Below, piece by piece: positions 1 through 7,112 of a stretch of DNA of 12,224 nucleotides (within the stretch, counting starts at the first letter, position 1; the number at the start of each line of letters is the position of its first letter). A program made the position numbers and the translations under genes. This DNA is from Verrucomicrobia bacterium UBA5540 (lineage in GTDB: Bacteria > Verrucomicrobiota > Kiritimatiellia > Kiritimatiellales > Tichowtungiaceae), in contig DINM01000163.1 of the NCBI GenBank assembly GCA_002423675.1, positions 6,174-18,397 of the forward strand. Reading direction: 5' to 3'. The notes beneath the pieces are model-generated. The model had not been told where the DNA came from. It saw only the letters and a program-made list of their open reading frames with translations, and did no database searches.

Positions 1-189
1 GATGGTGGCGACACCCGCCAATTTGGCTGGGGCCGCTTCAGCGAAAAGCTATTCCATGTCAACTCCGGCGAACCACTCCGTATCAACGGAGCCCTCGTGA
101 GTGAACTGACCATTTACAACCGAGTCCTGACCACAACAGAAGCCGTCGGAAACTGGCGCAATTTATTACCCCCCGAGCAAAACGGCTAA
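1..189 (+). CDS. 3' end of a LamG/concanavalin-like secreted protein (partial)
   Basis: The frame is open from the first base and stops at TAA 187-189, giving 62 residues of a longer protein that begins before the window. The segment GALVSELTIYNRVLTTTEAV followed by GNWRNL is the usual last strand and helix of LamG-type (concanavalin A-like) domains, in which a phrase of the form 'I-Y-N-R-x-L-(S/T)' followed by a short helix closes the sandwich. The same phrase recurs in this window as ELKAFDRTLTDSEHALL and DDVKVFNRALSAEEI. It lies 13 bases before the acetylesterase gene on the same strand, so it is probably the preceding gene of the same operon. The rest of the protein, and so its activity, is not visible. 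It could equally be a sialidase-like enzyme or a structural LamG protein. Confidence 0.75.
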   Translation, partial: DGGDTRQFGWGRFSEKLFHVNSGEPLRINGALVSELTIYNRVLTTTEAVGNWRNLLPPEQNG

Positions 190-202
190 GACAAGGAAAA
201 CG

Positions 203-1672
203 ATGAAGAGGTACATTTTTCTGCTGGCCTGTATTTCAGTGCTGCTGTGCAACCACCTATTCGCCGTGGAATTCGGCGCACCTTTTTCCGATCACATGGT
301 CATTCAGTGCGAAAAACCGCTGCCGGTCTGGGGCAAAGCAGAACCGGGGGAAAAACTGACGGTAACTCTGGATAACGAAGTCCGTGAGTGCACTGCGGAC
401 AACAACGGAAAATGGGCGGTCGAATTTTCTCCACGCAAGGCATCGTTCGATCCCGTTAGACTTGACGTTCGCGGAGAAAATTCCCGAAAAACATGCCGCG
501 ACATACTGGTTGGTGAAGTCTGGTTCTGTTCCGGACAGTCCAATATGCAACGTCGTCTGAAAGATACAAAGGATGCAAAAACGTATGCCGCGCAGGCGAA
601 TCTTCCTCACGTGCGCTATGCGGAAATTCCGCTCGTTTCAAAAGACAAGCCTCAGGATGATGTCGATACCACCTGGCAGCTGTGGACGCCGGAAAGCGTG
701 ATACAGCTGTCTGGAGTTGCCTTTCATTTTGGCAGAAAACTGGCGAAGGAAATCGACAAACCGATTGGATTAATCAGCTGTTCATGGGGTGGCTCCAAAA
801 TTCACGCGTGGATTCCTCAGGAATACTTTTCAAAAGATCCCGCTTACGAAGCGGGAATACAATGGTTCACACAAGGTAAGGAAACATACAAAAAGACTCT
901 GGATGAATGGTACAAAACCGGCTGCCCCGGCGAACCGCCGCAGGATTACTGCTCTCGGCCGCAGAACATCCCCTGTGCATTGGATAACGGGATGACGCAT
1001 CCGATGCAGCCGTTTGCCATCCGGGGCGCAATCTGGTATCAGGGCGAGTCAGACGCCGGAATTCCGGATCAATACCGCACAATGTTCGCTTCGTTGGTAC
1101 AGTCTTGGCGCGATCACTGGAATGATCCGACCCTGCCGGTTTATTATGTTCAGCTTCCGAACTTTGAAAAATCCCCGCCGACATGGGAGCCGTTCCGCCA
1201 GATGCAGCTTAAACTGCTGGATGAAATTCCAAACCTCGGAATGGCGATTACAATCGACATCGGCGATCCAAACGACATTCACCCAAAGAATAAATACGAT
1301 GTCGGACAACGACTGGCAAGGCTGGCGCTCTATCACACCTACGGCAGAACAGACGTTTGCCCTTCCGGTCCACTGCCGGAAAAAGCCGTCCGTGATGGCG
1401 ACCGCGTGCTGGTTTCCTGGAAATGGGCCTGCGATGGACTGAAAACCCGCGACGGAAGTGACGCTGTACCCGGATTTGAACTGGCAGGTAGCGACGGAGT
1501 GTTCAAGCTGGCACAGGCTCGGATCATTAATAAAAATACTGTTGAGCTGACGAGTCGAGATGTTAAACGCCACGCTGAAGTACATTATGCCTACGAGGCT
1601 GATCCAATAGTCAATCTGGTCAACAGCGCCGACCTGCCGGCGTCGCCGTGTCGGCTTTTGATCGGAAAATAA
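203..1672 (+). CDS. Secreted sialate O-acetylesterase-family (SASA, GDSL-like) carbohydrate acetylesterase
   Basis: The 489-residue protein should remove O-acetyl groups from a sugar chain outside the cytoplasm. A signal peptide covers about residues 1-21 (KR, a hydrophobic run, then HLFA before VEF). A beta-sandwich follows (about 22-100), then the SGNH-hydrolase domain. Its motifs are VWFCSGQSNM with the nucleophile Ser113, the WYQGES block at 278-283, and DPNDIHP, where Asp358 and His360 fit the remaining catalytic pair. The C-terminal 100 residues look like a further beta domain, as is normal for this family, and the length is typical. The start is ATG 203 with AAGGAAAA just upstream. The next gene begins 12 bases after the stop. 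The family name comes from sialic acid esterases, but many bacterial members act on plant or algal glycans such as acetyl-xylan, so the sialate substrate is not implied. The fold and reaction class are well supported; the substrate is not. Confidence 0.9.
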   Translation: MKRYIFLLACISVLLCNHLFAVEFGAPFSDHMVIQCEKPLPVWGKAEPGEKLTVTLDNEVRECTADNNGKWAVEFSPRKASFDPVRLDVRGENSRKTCRDILVGEVWFCSGQSNMQRRLKDTKDAKTYAAQANLPHVRYAEIPLVSKDKPQDDVDTTWQLWTPESVIQLSGVAFHFGRKLAKEIDKPIGLISCSWGGSKIHAWIPQEYFSKDPAYEAGIQWFTQGKETYKKTLDEWYKTGCPGEPPQDYCSRPQNIPCALDNGMTHPMQPFAIRGAIWYQGESDAGIPDQYRTMFASLVQSWRDHWNDPTLPVYYVQLPNFEKSPPTWEPFRQMQLKLLDEIPNLGMAITIDIGDPNDIHPKNKYDVGQRLARLALYHTYGRTDVCPSGPLPEKAVRDGDRVLVSWKWACDGLKTRDGSDAVPGFELAGSDGVFKLAQARIINKNTVELTSRDVKRHAEVHYAYEADPIVNLVNSADLPASPCRLLIGK

Positions 1673-1684
1673 AGCTCGGTTTCT

Positions 1685-3994
1685 ATGAAATGGACTTTCA
1701 ACAGCCTGATGCTTTCTGCGGTGCTGTCGAGTAGCAGCGGACAGGCCTTAATGTTTTCCATGCAAGCGGTAGATACATCATCGGTCTGGAGCAGCTATCA
1801 GGTTTATCAACCCTCTGTATCCAACGGCGTTGTGATCGACACAGACAACAACGTGCTGGATCTTCGCTATAACCACTGCGCTTCAACTGCATTTTATCAG
1901 GATCGTTGGTTCACCGTCTGGAATGCAAATACGAATGCCGCCGAAGGACAGCCCGGCCAACTGATCTATCTTTCTACCAGTACAAACTTTGTTGACTGGT
2001 CACAGCCAATTATGGTTTTCAGCGCTGCAAGTTCCAGTATCAATCCAGTTGGAACCAACTCCCTTGATGAAATGTTCCAATGGCAGCCGAACCTACTGGA
2101 AACGGAGGGAGAACTCTGGTGCCTCTGGTCGGAATACGGTCAGAATACTTCATTACGAGGAACCTATTTTTCGAGACTGACCTCCTCAACAGGAACCTGG
2201 GAAAATACCAAAATTCCGCTTCCCGGAGAAAGCGGATCGGCGATTTTTCCGGTTATCGATGGGATTTCCTGGCGTGCGTTTCCTACCCAGAATCCGGTAG
2301 AACTCTCTTCCGGACGCATTCTGGCGCCTGTTACAGTACGTGACCGATATGCCTCTTTCCCCGATGCCGAGAAACGAAATGCGGTTATCTATACGGATAA
2401 CAGAGGAACAACATGGAATCTTTCCGAACTCATTGAATTTCCGGCGGCAACCAATGCCCAGTGGGAACCTACGGTATACGAAATGGAAAACGGGAACGTC
2501 GGAATGGTAGCCCGGCGTATTGACAAAGAAAATCTGGACCCAACTAACATCCTTATTTTTGCATTCAGTACAGACAACGGAGAAACCTGGTCGGATTATG
2601 AAACCATTCCGGTCGAAACACTTTCCTCCCGAATGCATGTACTCGACACAGGAAACCGTTATTCCATGATCTATAACGACCACCGGCACGGTGATATCGG
2701 CGGCCCAAATGTCGACCGTTACAATCTTTCCCTGTTCACCAGCCTGAGCGGGCGGGCAGAAGACTGGATGCCGGGCATCAGCCTGACACATAACCTGTGG
2801 GGCGTTGCCTACCCGCAAATGGACGAAAAAGACGACGATCTTTTCGCCGCCTTTTCGCAAGGTAACAGCCAATCGATCCTTACCGTCCGGATTTCTCCGA
2901 AACCGGATCCCATCCTCCATTATGTTTACCCTCGACATCTTGTGAATACACTGCCTGATGTCCGGGGCGGTATGCTGTCTTTTGATTTCCGTCAACTGGT
3001 CAAATCCAAATGGAACATGACAATCGGCACCGGCGATTTTTCACTGTCAGCAAAAATCGTTCCGCGCTATCGCGGGGTTCTTGTAGACGGACGAGCCAAC
3101 AGTACAGGAATTTGCGTTTCGCTGAAACAGGTGGGCGATGAACTGGCTCTTAGCTGCAATATTGGTTCTTACAGCAGTTCACCATTCACTTCCACGGCAA
3201 CGATTCAACCCGGAAAACCCGCCTACGTCGGCCTTTCGCTTCAGAACGGAAACCAGCTTCGCCTGTTCATCAATGATTCCGTCGAAGTATTCGACATTCC
3301 GAATCTGATTAATCTGAATACCGACGCTCCGCTTTTTATCGGATCCATCCAGCTTTTAAATTCTTCTCTGTACAATTATTACGGGCAGATCGAAGAACTG
3401 AAAGCATTTGATCGGACTTTGACTGACAGTGAGCATGCCCTGCTGCGCACCGGAGAAACCGTCACCAACGAACTCCTGACCCTGAATGCCGACACGTTCG
3501 CCGGATCAAACTTCATAATGGATCCAGACGAGCGTTTCGAAGACACAACATACGGCGATAACACCAAGCGGATTCGCGGACAGGGTTCCGCCGCCGTTGA
3601 AGTGCAACCGTGTGACCTCAGTAATGGCGACGTTGTGAAACTCCGCTTTGAATACCAAACATCCAGCCCTTCCACAAATATTGTACTATGTACACTCGGC
3701 GATGCAACCAACCCGCTGCGTGTAGAGTTGCTCGCAGACGGTACAATTATTGCGAGGGATACCGCCGGAAACAGTCAACCCATCACAACCCATCAACCTC
3801 AGGTTTACACTCCCGTTGAATTGACTGTGTATTCGAACTTCACGCAGGTGTCCGTCAACGGGGCTACGGTTCGTTTCGACCGAAGCTTTAATCCCGCTCG
3901 GTTTTTTCTTGGACAGGGATACTTAGAAAACCGGGCACCAACCACACAAACATTGCTGTATAAAATCAACTCTATTGAAACAAGAGTATACTGA
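1685..3994 (+). CDS. Secreted sialidase-like (BNR) beta-propeller protein with LamG-like and C-terminal beta modules
   Basis: The 769-residue protein has a probable signal peptide (about 1-21, SSSSGQA). A sialidase-like propeller fills about 35-410: there are two clear Asp boxes, YTDNRGTTW (236-244) and STDNGETW (295-302), and the blocks NPVELSSGRILAPV and QWEPTVYEMENGNVGMVARR typical of the BNR_2/exo-sialidase-like group. About 430-590 is a LamG-like sandwich ending GQIEELKAFDRTLTDSEHALL region. The last 175 residues are a separate beta module (LRVELLADG, then FFLGQGYLENR) that reappears in the protein encoded at 10739-12224. I cannot place a full arginine triad or an FRIP motif, so a glycosidase on a substrate other than sialic acid, or a binding protein, is possible. 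There is no strong Shine-Dalgarno before ATG 1685; the 12-base gap suggests translational coupling to the acetylesterase gene. The following deacetylase gene starts one base after this stop. Confidence 0.8.
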   Translation: MKWTFNSLMLSAVLSSSSGQALMFSMQAVDTSSVWSSYQVYQPSVSNGVVIDTDNNVLDLRYNHCASTAFYQDRWFTVWNANTNAAEGQPGQLIYLSTSTNFVDWSQPIMVFSAASSSINPVGTNSLDEMFQWQPNLLETEGELWCLWSEYGQNTSLRGTYFSRLTSSTGTWENTKIPLPGESGSAIFPVIDGISWRAFPTQNPVELSSGRILAPVTVRDRYASFPDAEKRNAVIYTDNRGTTWNLSELIEFPAATNAQWEPTVYEMENGNVGMVARRIDKENLDPTNILIFAFSTDNGETWSDYETIPVETLSSRMHVLDTGNRYSMIYNDHRHGDIGGPNVDRYNLSLFTSLSGRAEDWMPGISLTHNLWGVAYPQMDEKDDDLFAAFSQGNSQSILTVRISPKPDPILHYVYPRHLVNTLPDVRGGMLSFDFRQLVKSKWNMTIGTGDFSLSAKIVPRYRGVLVDGRANSTGICVSLKQVGDELALSCNIGSYSSSPFTSTATIQPGKPAYVGLSLQNGNQLRLFINDSVEVFDIPNLINLNTDAPLFIGSIQLLNSSLYNYYGQIEELKAFDRTLTDSEHALLRTGETVTNELLTLNADTFAGSNFIMDPDERFEDTTYGDNTKRIRGQGSAAVEVQPCDLSNGDVVKLRFEYQTSSPSTNIVLCTLGDATNPLRVELLADGTIIARDTAGNSQPITTHQPQVYTPVELTVYSNFTQVSVNGATVRFDRSFNPARFFLGQGYLENRAPTTQTLLYKINSIETRVY

Positions 3995-3995
3995 A

Positions 3996-4673
3996 ATGAA
4001 CATTCAGATCCTCCCCGCCCTGTTTTTGCTGTCCTGTTCAATTGCCCCGGCAGAAAACACACCCGTTTCATGCATTCCAAACAATCAAAATGCAATTGCC
4101 CTGACTTTTGATGACGGCCCTCATGCCGAGTTCACGCCGGCAATTCTCGATATTCTCGACCGCTGCAATATAAAGGCTACGTTTTACCAGATCGGCAGTC
4201 GAATGAAAAAATTCCCTAAACTTTCATACGCTGTGATAAATGCCGGCCATGAAATCGGGAATCACACAATGAACCATCCCAAATTACCCGAGCTGGCAAC
4301 GAAAACTGCCATAGGCAGGGAGATACAGAACTTTCAGAAAACACAGAATGAACTCTTCGGCATCTCTGCCAGAACATTTCGCCCACCGTATTTTCAAATG
4401 GATGATCGGGTATGGAAAATACTCAACACATTACCTCTTCCCGCCATTACCGCAAATGTGCACGGAGATTATAAAGGCTGTGACGCTATCACGGATCCCG
4501 CTGTTTCAAAGGAACATGTGAACCGGCTGATTGATAAAGTCAGCAGTGGCGCAATTATCCTCATGCACGAGCGGGCCATCACAACAAACTATCTTGAGAA
4601 AGTAATTCAAGGCTTGCAGGGAAAAGGGTTCACCTTCCTGACGGTCTCAGAGTTAATTGATATCAGACAATAG
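3996..4673 (+). CDS. Exported polysaccharide deacetylase (NodB/CE4 family)
   Basis: The 225-residue enzyme has the NodB homology fold that removes N- or O-acetyl groups from polysaccharides with a divalent metal. Motif 1 is LTFDDGP (Asp39, Asp40), motif 2 is HTMNH (metal ligands His90 and His94), motif 3 is RPPY (129-132), and motif 5 is ILMHE with His191. The motif 4 area (ITANVHGDYKG, 151-161) does not match the usual D-x-x-D-W form. I chose ATG 3996 over an in-frame TTG at 3975: the TTG lies inside the preceding gene, while ATG 3996 follows that gene's TGA (3992-3994) by one base and has AAGAG nearby. The N-terminus is hydrophobic but lacks an early Lys/Arg. LLSC (Cys14) could be a short lipobox; otherwise cleavage after APA (residue 19) is likely. 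The size is that of a bare catalytic domain. With the SASA esterase upstream it suggests an acetylated glycan target. Confidence 0.88.
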   Translation: MNIQILPALFLLSCSIAPAENTPVSCIPNNQNAIALTFDDGPHAEFTPAILDILDRCNIKATFYQIGSRMKKFPKLSYAVINAGHEIGNHTMNHPKLPELATKTAIGREIQNFQKTQNELFGISARTFRPPYFQMDDRVWKILNTLPLPAITANVHGDYKGCDAITDPAVSKEHVNRLIDKVSSGAIILMHERAITTNYLEKVIQGLQGKGFTFLTVSELIDIRQ

Positions 4674-4680
4674 GAGAGTT

Positions 4681-5490
4681 ATGCAAAAGATCGGATTTAC
4701 AACACAGACATTCAAAGAAGTTCTTCTTACCGAAAAAACCACGCTGAATGAAGTCCTCGAATGGGGTGCACAGCAGTCTGTGGACTGGATTGAACTGCGC
4801 GATTTCAGCCTGGATTACACGACCGATGAACTGCTGAAGGCAAAAGCGACGGCAGAACGTCTCAACCTGAGGTTGCACTACGCATGGGACACCACCTGTT
4901 TCCACAGCCCGAACGATCACCATCGTATCCGCAAAGGTATTGAGAATGCAGCGCTATTTGGCAACGGCACCTGTTCGCGGGTTGTGATCGCGCCCGACTT
5001 GATTGACGCCGCCAACGGAAAGTCCGGTTATTCCAATGAGGAATTCGAGGTTATTGTGTGTAATATCCGGGAACACATTGATACGGCGAAAGAAAACGGA
5101 GTCCATCTGGTCTTTGAGAATTCACTGGAAACCATCAACGAATTTGACGCCCTGCTGGAAGCGATTCCTGACATGCTGGCGACATTTGATATTGCCAACT
5201 TTTTCAATCATAAGGAAACCGGCGCAGAAGAAACATGGGCTGATCTTAAAACATTCAGCATCCGGCGCAAACATCAGCTTCCTTATGTGCATTTAAAATC
5301 CTGTAAAAACCGCGTGCTTCAACAGGAGCTTCTCCGGGATGGCGACGTTCCTCTGGACGAACTGTTCAACCACCTGCATGAAAACGCCGTTTTGTGCGTT
5401 GAACTCCCTTTGTCCTACGACTTGGACTGTTGCAACCGACGGGTAAAGAATGGTCTGGACCTGACTCGATCTCTTAAACAGACAATCTGA
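4681..5490 (+). CDS. Sugar phosphate isomerase/epimerase-like TIM barrel (xylose isomerase-like family)
   Basis: The 269-residue protein has no signal peptide, so it should act in the cytoplasm. It matches the AP-endonuclease-2/xylose isomerase-like TIM barrel pattern in which acidic and His residues at strand ends bind a metal: WIELRD on an early strand, LVFENS, FDIANFFNH, YVHLKS and a late CVELP. This family isomerises or epimerises sugars, sugar acids or inositols, and the exact substrate cannot be assigned from sequence. The start is ATG 4681 rather than an in-frame TTG at 4657: AGGAG (4672-4676) overlaps the deacetylase stop codon at ideal spacing, and the protein begins IGFTTQTF in the way this family begins. 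It is the last gene of the + strand operon and is followed by a hairpin terminator. Its place after secreted enzymes suggests it processes an imported product, which is inference. Confidence 0.85.
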   Translation: MQKIGFTTQTFKEVLLTEKTTLNEVLEWGAQQSVDWIELRDFSLDYTTDELLKAKATAERLNLRLHYAWDTTCFHSPNDHHRIRKGIENAALFGNGTCSRVVIAPDLIDAANGKSGYSNEEFEVIVCNIREHIDTAKENGVHLVFENSLETINEFDALLEAIPDMLATFDIANFFNHKETGAEETWADLKTFSIRRKHQLPYVHLKSCKNRVLQQELLRDGDVPLDELFNHLHENAVLCVELPLSYDLDCCNRRVKNGLDLTRSLKQTI

Positions 5491-5511
5491 AACCGCCCCG
5501 TTATGGATAAA

Positions 5512-5541
5512 AAAACCTCCGGAGGAACCTCCGGAGGTTTT
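5512..5541. terminator. Bidirectional intrinsic terminator between convergent genes
   Basis: A perfect 14-bp inverted repeat (AAAACCTCCGGAGG and its complement) is separated by two A bases; in practice the loop will open to four or more. A-tract and T-tract flank the GC-rich core on both sides, so the hairpin can stop transcription from the + operon ending at 5490 and from the - gene ending at 5568. The core is related to the hairpin at 7052-7092. Confidence 0.88.
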
Positions 5542-5567
5542 CATTTTCAGTCGATTTTAAAATCCGC

Positions 5568-6467
5568 TTAGCGAAGGCGGCGACGAAGCAGCATGGTAAT
5601 CAATGCGCCGATTCCCAGCATACCGATCGTGGCGGGTTCCGGAATATTGGTCACATCTCCCAGAGTGGTTCCCAGACGCACTTCATCAAATAAAATTCCG
5701 TTGCTCGACAGGGAATCCACACCGTCGAGCTGAATGACCAGTGCATTCATATCTGCAGTTGACGACCAGGACTCAACCGACTGATTTTCGAAGAGCCAGT
5801 TCAGCGTCCCTGTTCCATCCGCGACGAGACCAATGGATACAGTTTCATTTCCTGAATCATTGAGTGTCATCTTAACGATAATCTGATCGCTCTTCTGGTA
5901 GTTGGCTGCACCCAGATCAAAGAGGGTTCCACCCACTCCTGCCACAAGTCTATAATTCCCGGAGGAGTCCAGCTGGATACCTGCATGAATTCCTTCATTA
6001 ATACTGTATGAAAGCACTCCGGAAGTCGTTCCAAAGCCGACAGTAGCTACTTCATTCGTATCCAGAGCAGTCACGGCAGGGCGCATAACCATCGTACTCA
6101 TATAAACGGTTGTACCACTGACCGGAGCCGATGCTATAGCTCGCCGTGAAGCCCGGTCATCCGTATAGGATTTATTCCAAGCCACTCCTCCGATTGCTCC
6201 ATTTACCACGGAATAATCGAAATTAGCAATTGCAGACAAACTTCCCTGAGACCTCGGAACAATCAGTGACGTTCCGATAGACCAATCGTCAGTAAAACCG
6301 GTCGTTCCGGTCGTAATCGACTTGTTTTCAGCACTCGAAAAAGACGAGTTACTGGTGTAGTCACTCCCATTTCCGGTTGAAAATGATTCCGAGGCAATTA
6401 TCGTGGCCGACGCTTCCAATGCCAATACCGCGAGAACCATTCCTGCTATCCCTATCATCTTCTTCAT
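5568..6467 (-). CDS. PEP-CTERM sorting domain protein, paralogue A
   Basis: The 299-residue secreted protein has a signal peptide (about 1-21: KK, a hydrophobic run, then EASA before TIIA). The middle, about 250 residues rich in Ser, Thr, Gly and short beta stretches, starts with IIASESFSTGNGSDY and looks like a beta sandwich. The tail has Pro-Glu-Pro at 276-278 (NIPEPATIGMLGIGAL), then a short hydrophobic helix and RRRLR. This is the PEP-CTERM signal recognised by an exosortase, which places the protein at the cell surface or in exopolysaccharide; no exosortase gene is in the window. The start ATG 6467 is preceded by AAGGAGAAGGG. It shares its architecture and signals with the gene at 7113-8024 and with the relics at 6557-6972 and 8187-8410. 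The function of the central domain is unknown to me. Confidence 0.88.
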   Translation of the reverse strand: MKKMIGIAGMVLAVLALEASATIIASESFSTGNGSDYTSNSSFSSAENKSITTGTTGFTDDWSIGTSLIVPRSQGSLSAIANFDYSVVNGAIGGVAWNKSYTDDRASRRAIASAPVSGTTVYMSTMVMRPAVTALDTNEVATVGFGTTSGVLSYSINEGIHAGIQLDSSGNYRLVAGVGGTLFDLGAANYQKSDQIIVKMTLNDSGNETVSIGLVADGTGTLNWLFENQSVESWSSTADMNALVIQLDGVDSLSSNGILFDEVRLGTTLGDVTNIPEPATIGMLGIGALITMLLRRRLR

Positions 6468-6496
6468 TAGTCTTTCCCTTCTCCTTATTTTGTTGT

Positions 6497-6528
6497 ACCC
6501 GTTATAACGAATGTATTAAACCATTCAT
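6497..6528 (-). promoter_or_regulatory. Possible promoter of PEP-CTERM gene A
   Basis: On the minus strand a TATAAC -10 box (6501-6506) lies 34 bases before the ATG. The -35 position (ATGAAT, 6523-6528, 16-base spacer) is weak. The 12-base string GTTATAACGGGT containing the -10 also occurs at the stronger promoter at 10586-10617. An imperfect inverted repeat, GAATG/CATTC (6509-6526), overlaps the spacer and could be an operator; this is speculative. Confidence 0.35.
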
Positions 6529-6556
6529 ACAGAAAGTCTGCAACTCGTATTTTTGA

Positions 6557-6972
6557 TTAATTTGAGAATATTACCAACTGCAAGCTGGCAGGGGGAGTTC
6601 CCTCCGTGACATCTGCCAAAGCGGTTCCAAAGCCCCATTCATCCAGTCGCGCACCGGAAGCTTTTTCTGCATCCGAACCGCCCTGACTCTGCACGATGAA
6701 TGTCGTGAAATCAGAAACCGTACTGACATTGAGATCATCAACTTCCATGGCCGGAGTCAAAGTCTTATCCCCTTCAAGGGCTATCCATGCCGTACATGTT
6801 ATCAGCACCACCCACTCCGGTTTCAAACTCAATTTTCACCACAATCTAATGCGTTGCACCGGCCTGTCCTGATGTAAGCGCTTCGCCAACCTAGCATGTA
6901 TTTCCAGCCGCAAAAGCGGACGTCTTTCTCTGGGAGATTAGAACCGCTGGTTTTGTTGAACTGCTCTAGTGC
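6557..6972 (-). pseudogene. Decayed C-terminal relic of a PEP-CTERM paralogue
   Basis: Reading the minus strand in shifting frames recovers the C-terminal half of the protein at 7113-8024. SAFAAGNTC-stop-VGEALTS matches SAFAAGNTYHLGDALTV, IVVKIEFETG matches IVLRLDVDTS, TAWIALEGDKTLT matches TGWIAQAGETNLT, and FTTFIVQSQGGSDA then GARLDEWGFGTALADV matches LKTFVVQSEGGADA then GGRLDEFRFGTTLNDV. Lesions are a TAG at 6891-6893, a TAG at 6846-6848, a frameshift near 6800, probably another near 6930, and loss of the PEP-CTERM tail: after ADV it reads TEGTPPASLQ and stops at 6557. The N-terminal half is missing. Up to about 80 bases more (to the hairpin at 7052) hold nothing I can align. Several independent lesions make sequencing error unlikely. 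Confidence 0.75.
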
Positions 6973-7051
6973 GATCTGGTCTTCTGCAAAAGAACAGTTT
7001 GGCAATGATTCGTTCACTGAAATAGGTGAACCGGAACCCTCCTTTGCGGAT

Positions 7052-7092
7052 AAAGTAAAAAACTCCGGAGGAATTCCGGAGTTTTTTACTTT
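7052..7092 (-). terminator. Intrinsic terminator of PEP-CTERM gene B
   Basis: A perfect 18-bp inverted repeat (7052-7069 and 7075-7092) closes a 5-base loop. The GC-rich CTCCGGA core is extended by A6/T6 runs. It lies 20 bases past the stop of the gene at 7113-8024. The T-run works in both directions, but only a minus-strand gene ends here. The core resembles the terminator at 5512-5541, which follows the paralogous gene A. Confidence 0.88.
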
Positions 7093-7112
7093 AGGCAGGT
7101 TTTTAACCCCGG

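Noticed and set aside
1049..1585. Minus-strand open frame of 178 codons inside the acetylesterase gene
   Set aside because: It overlaps conserved SASA motifs on the other strand and shows no family features of its own.
2186..2995. Long open frame (269 codons) on the minus strand inside the sialidase-like gene
   Set aside because: It is antisense to a well-supported gene, has no recognisable domain, signal or ribosome binding site, and its composition follows from the codon use of the + strand gene.
3975..3995. TTG start at 3975 for the deacetylase
   Set aside because: It lies inside the preceding gene without a good binding site; ATG 3996 follows directly after the upstream stop.
5512..7092. 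The two CCGGAGG hairpins as parts of a CRISPR or other spaced repeat array
   Set aside because: Only two copies exist, each directly after a gene and followed by T-runs, which fits terminators.
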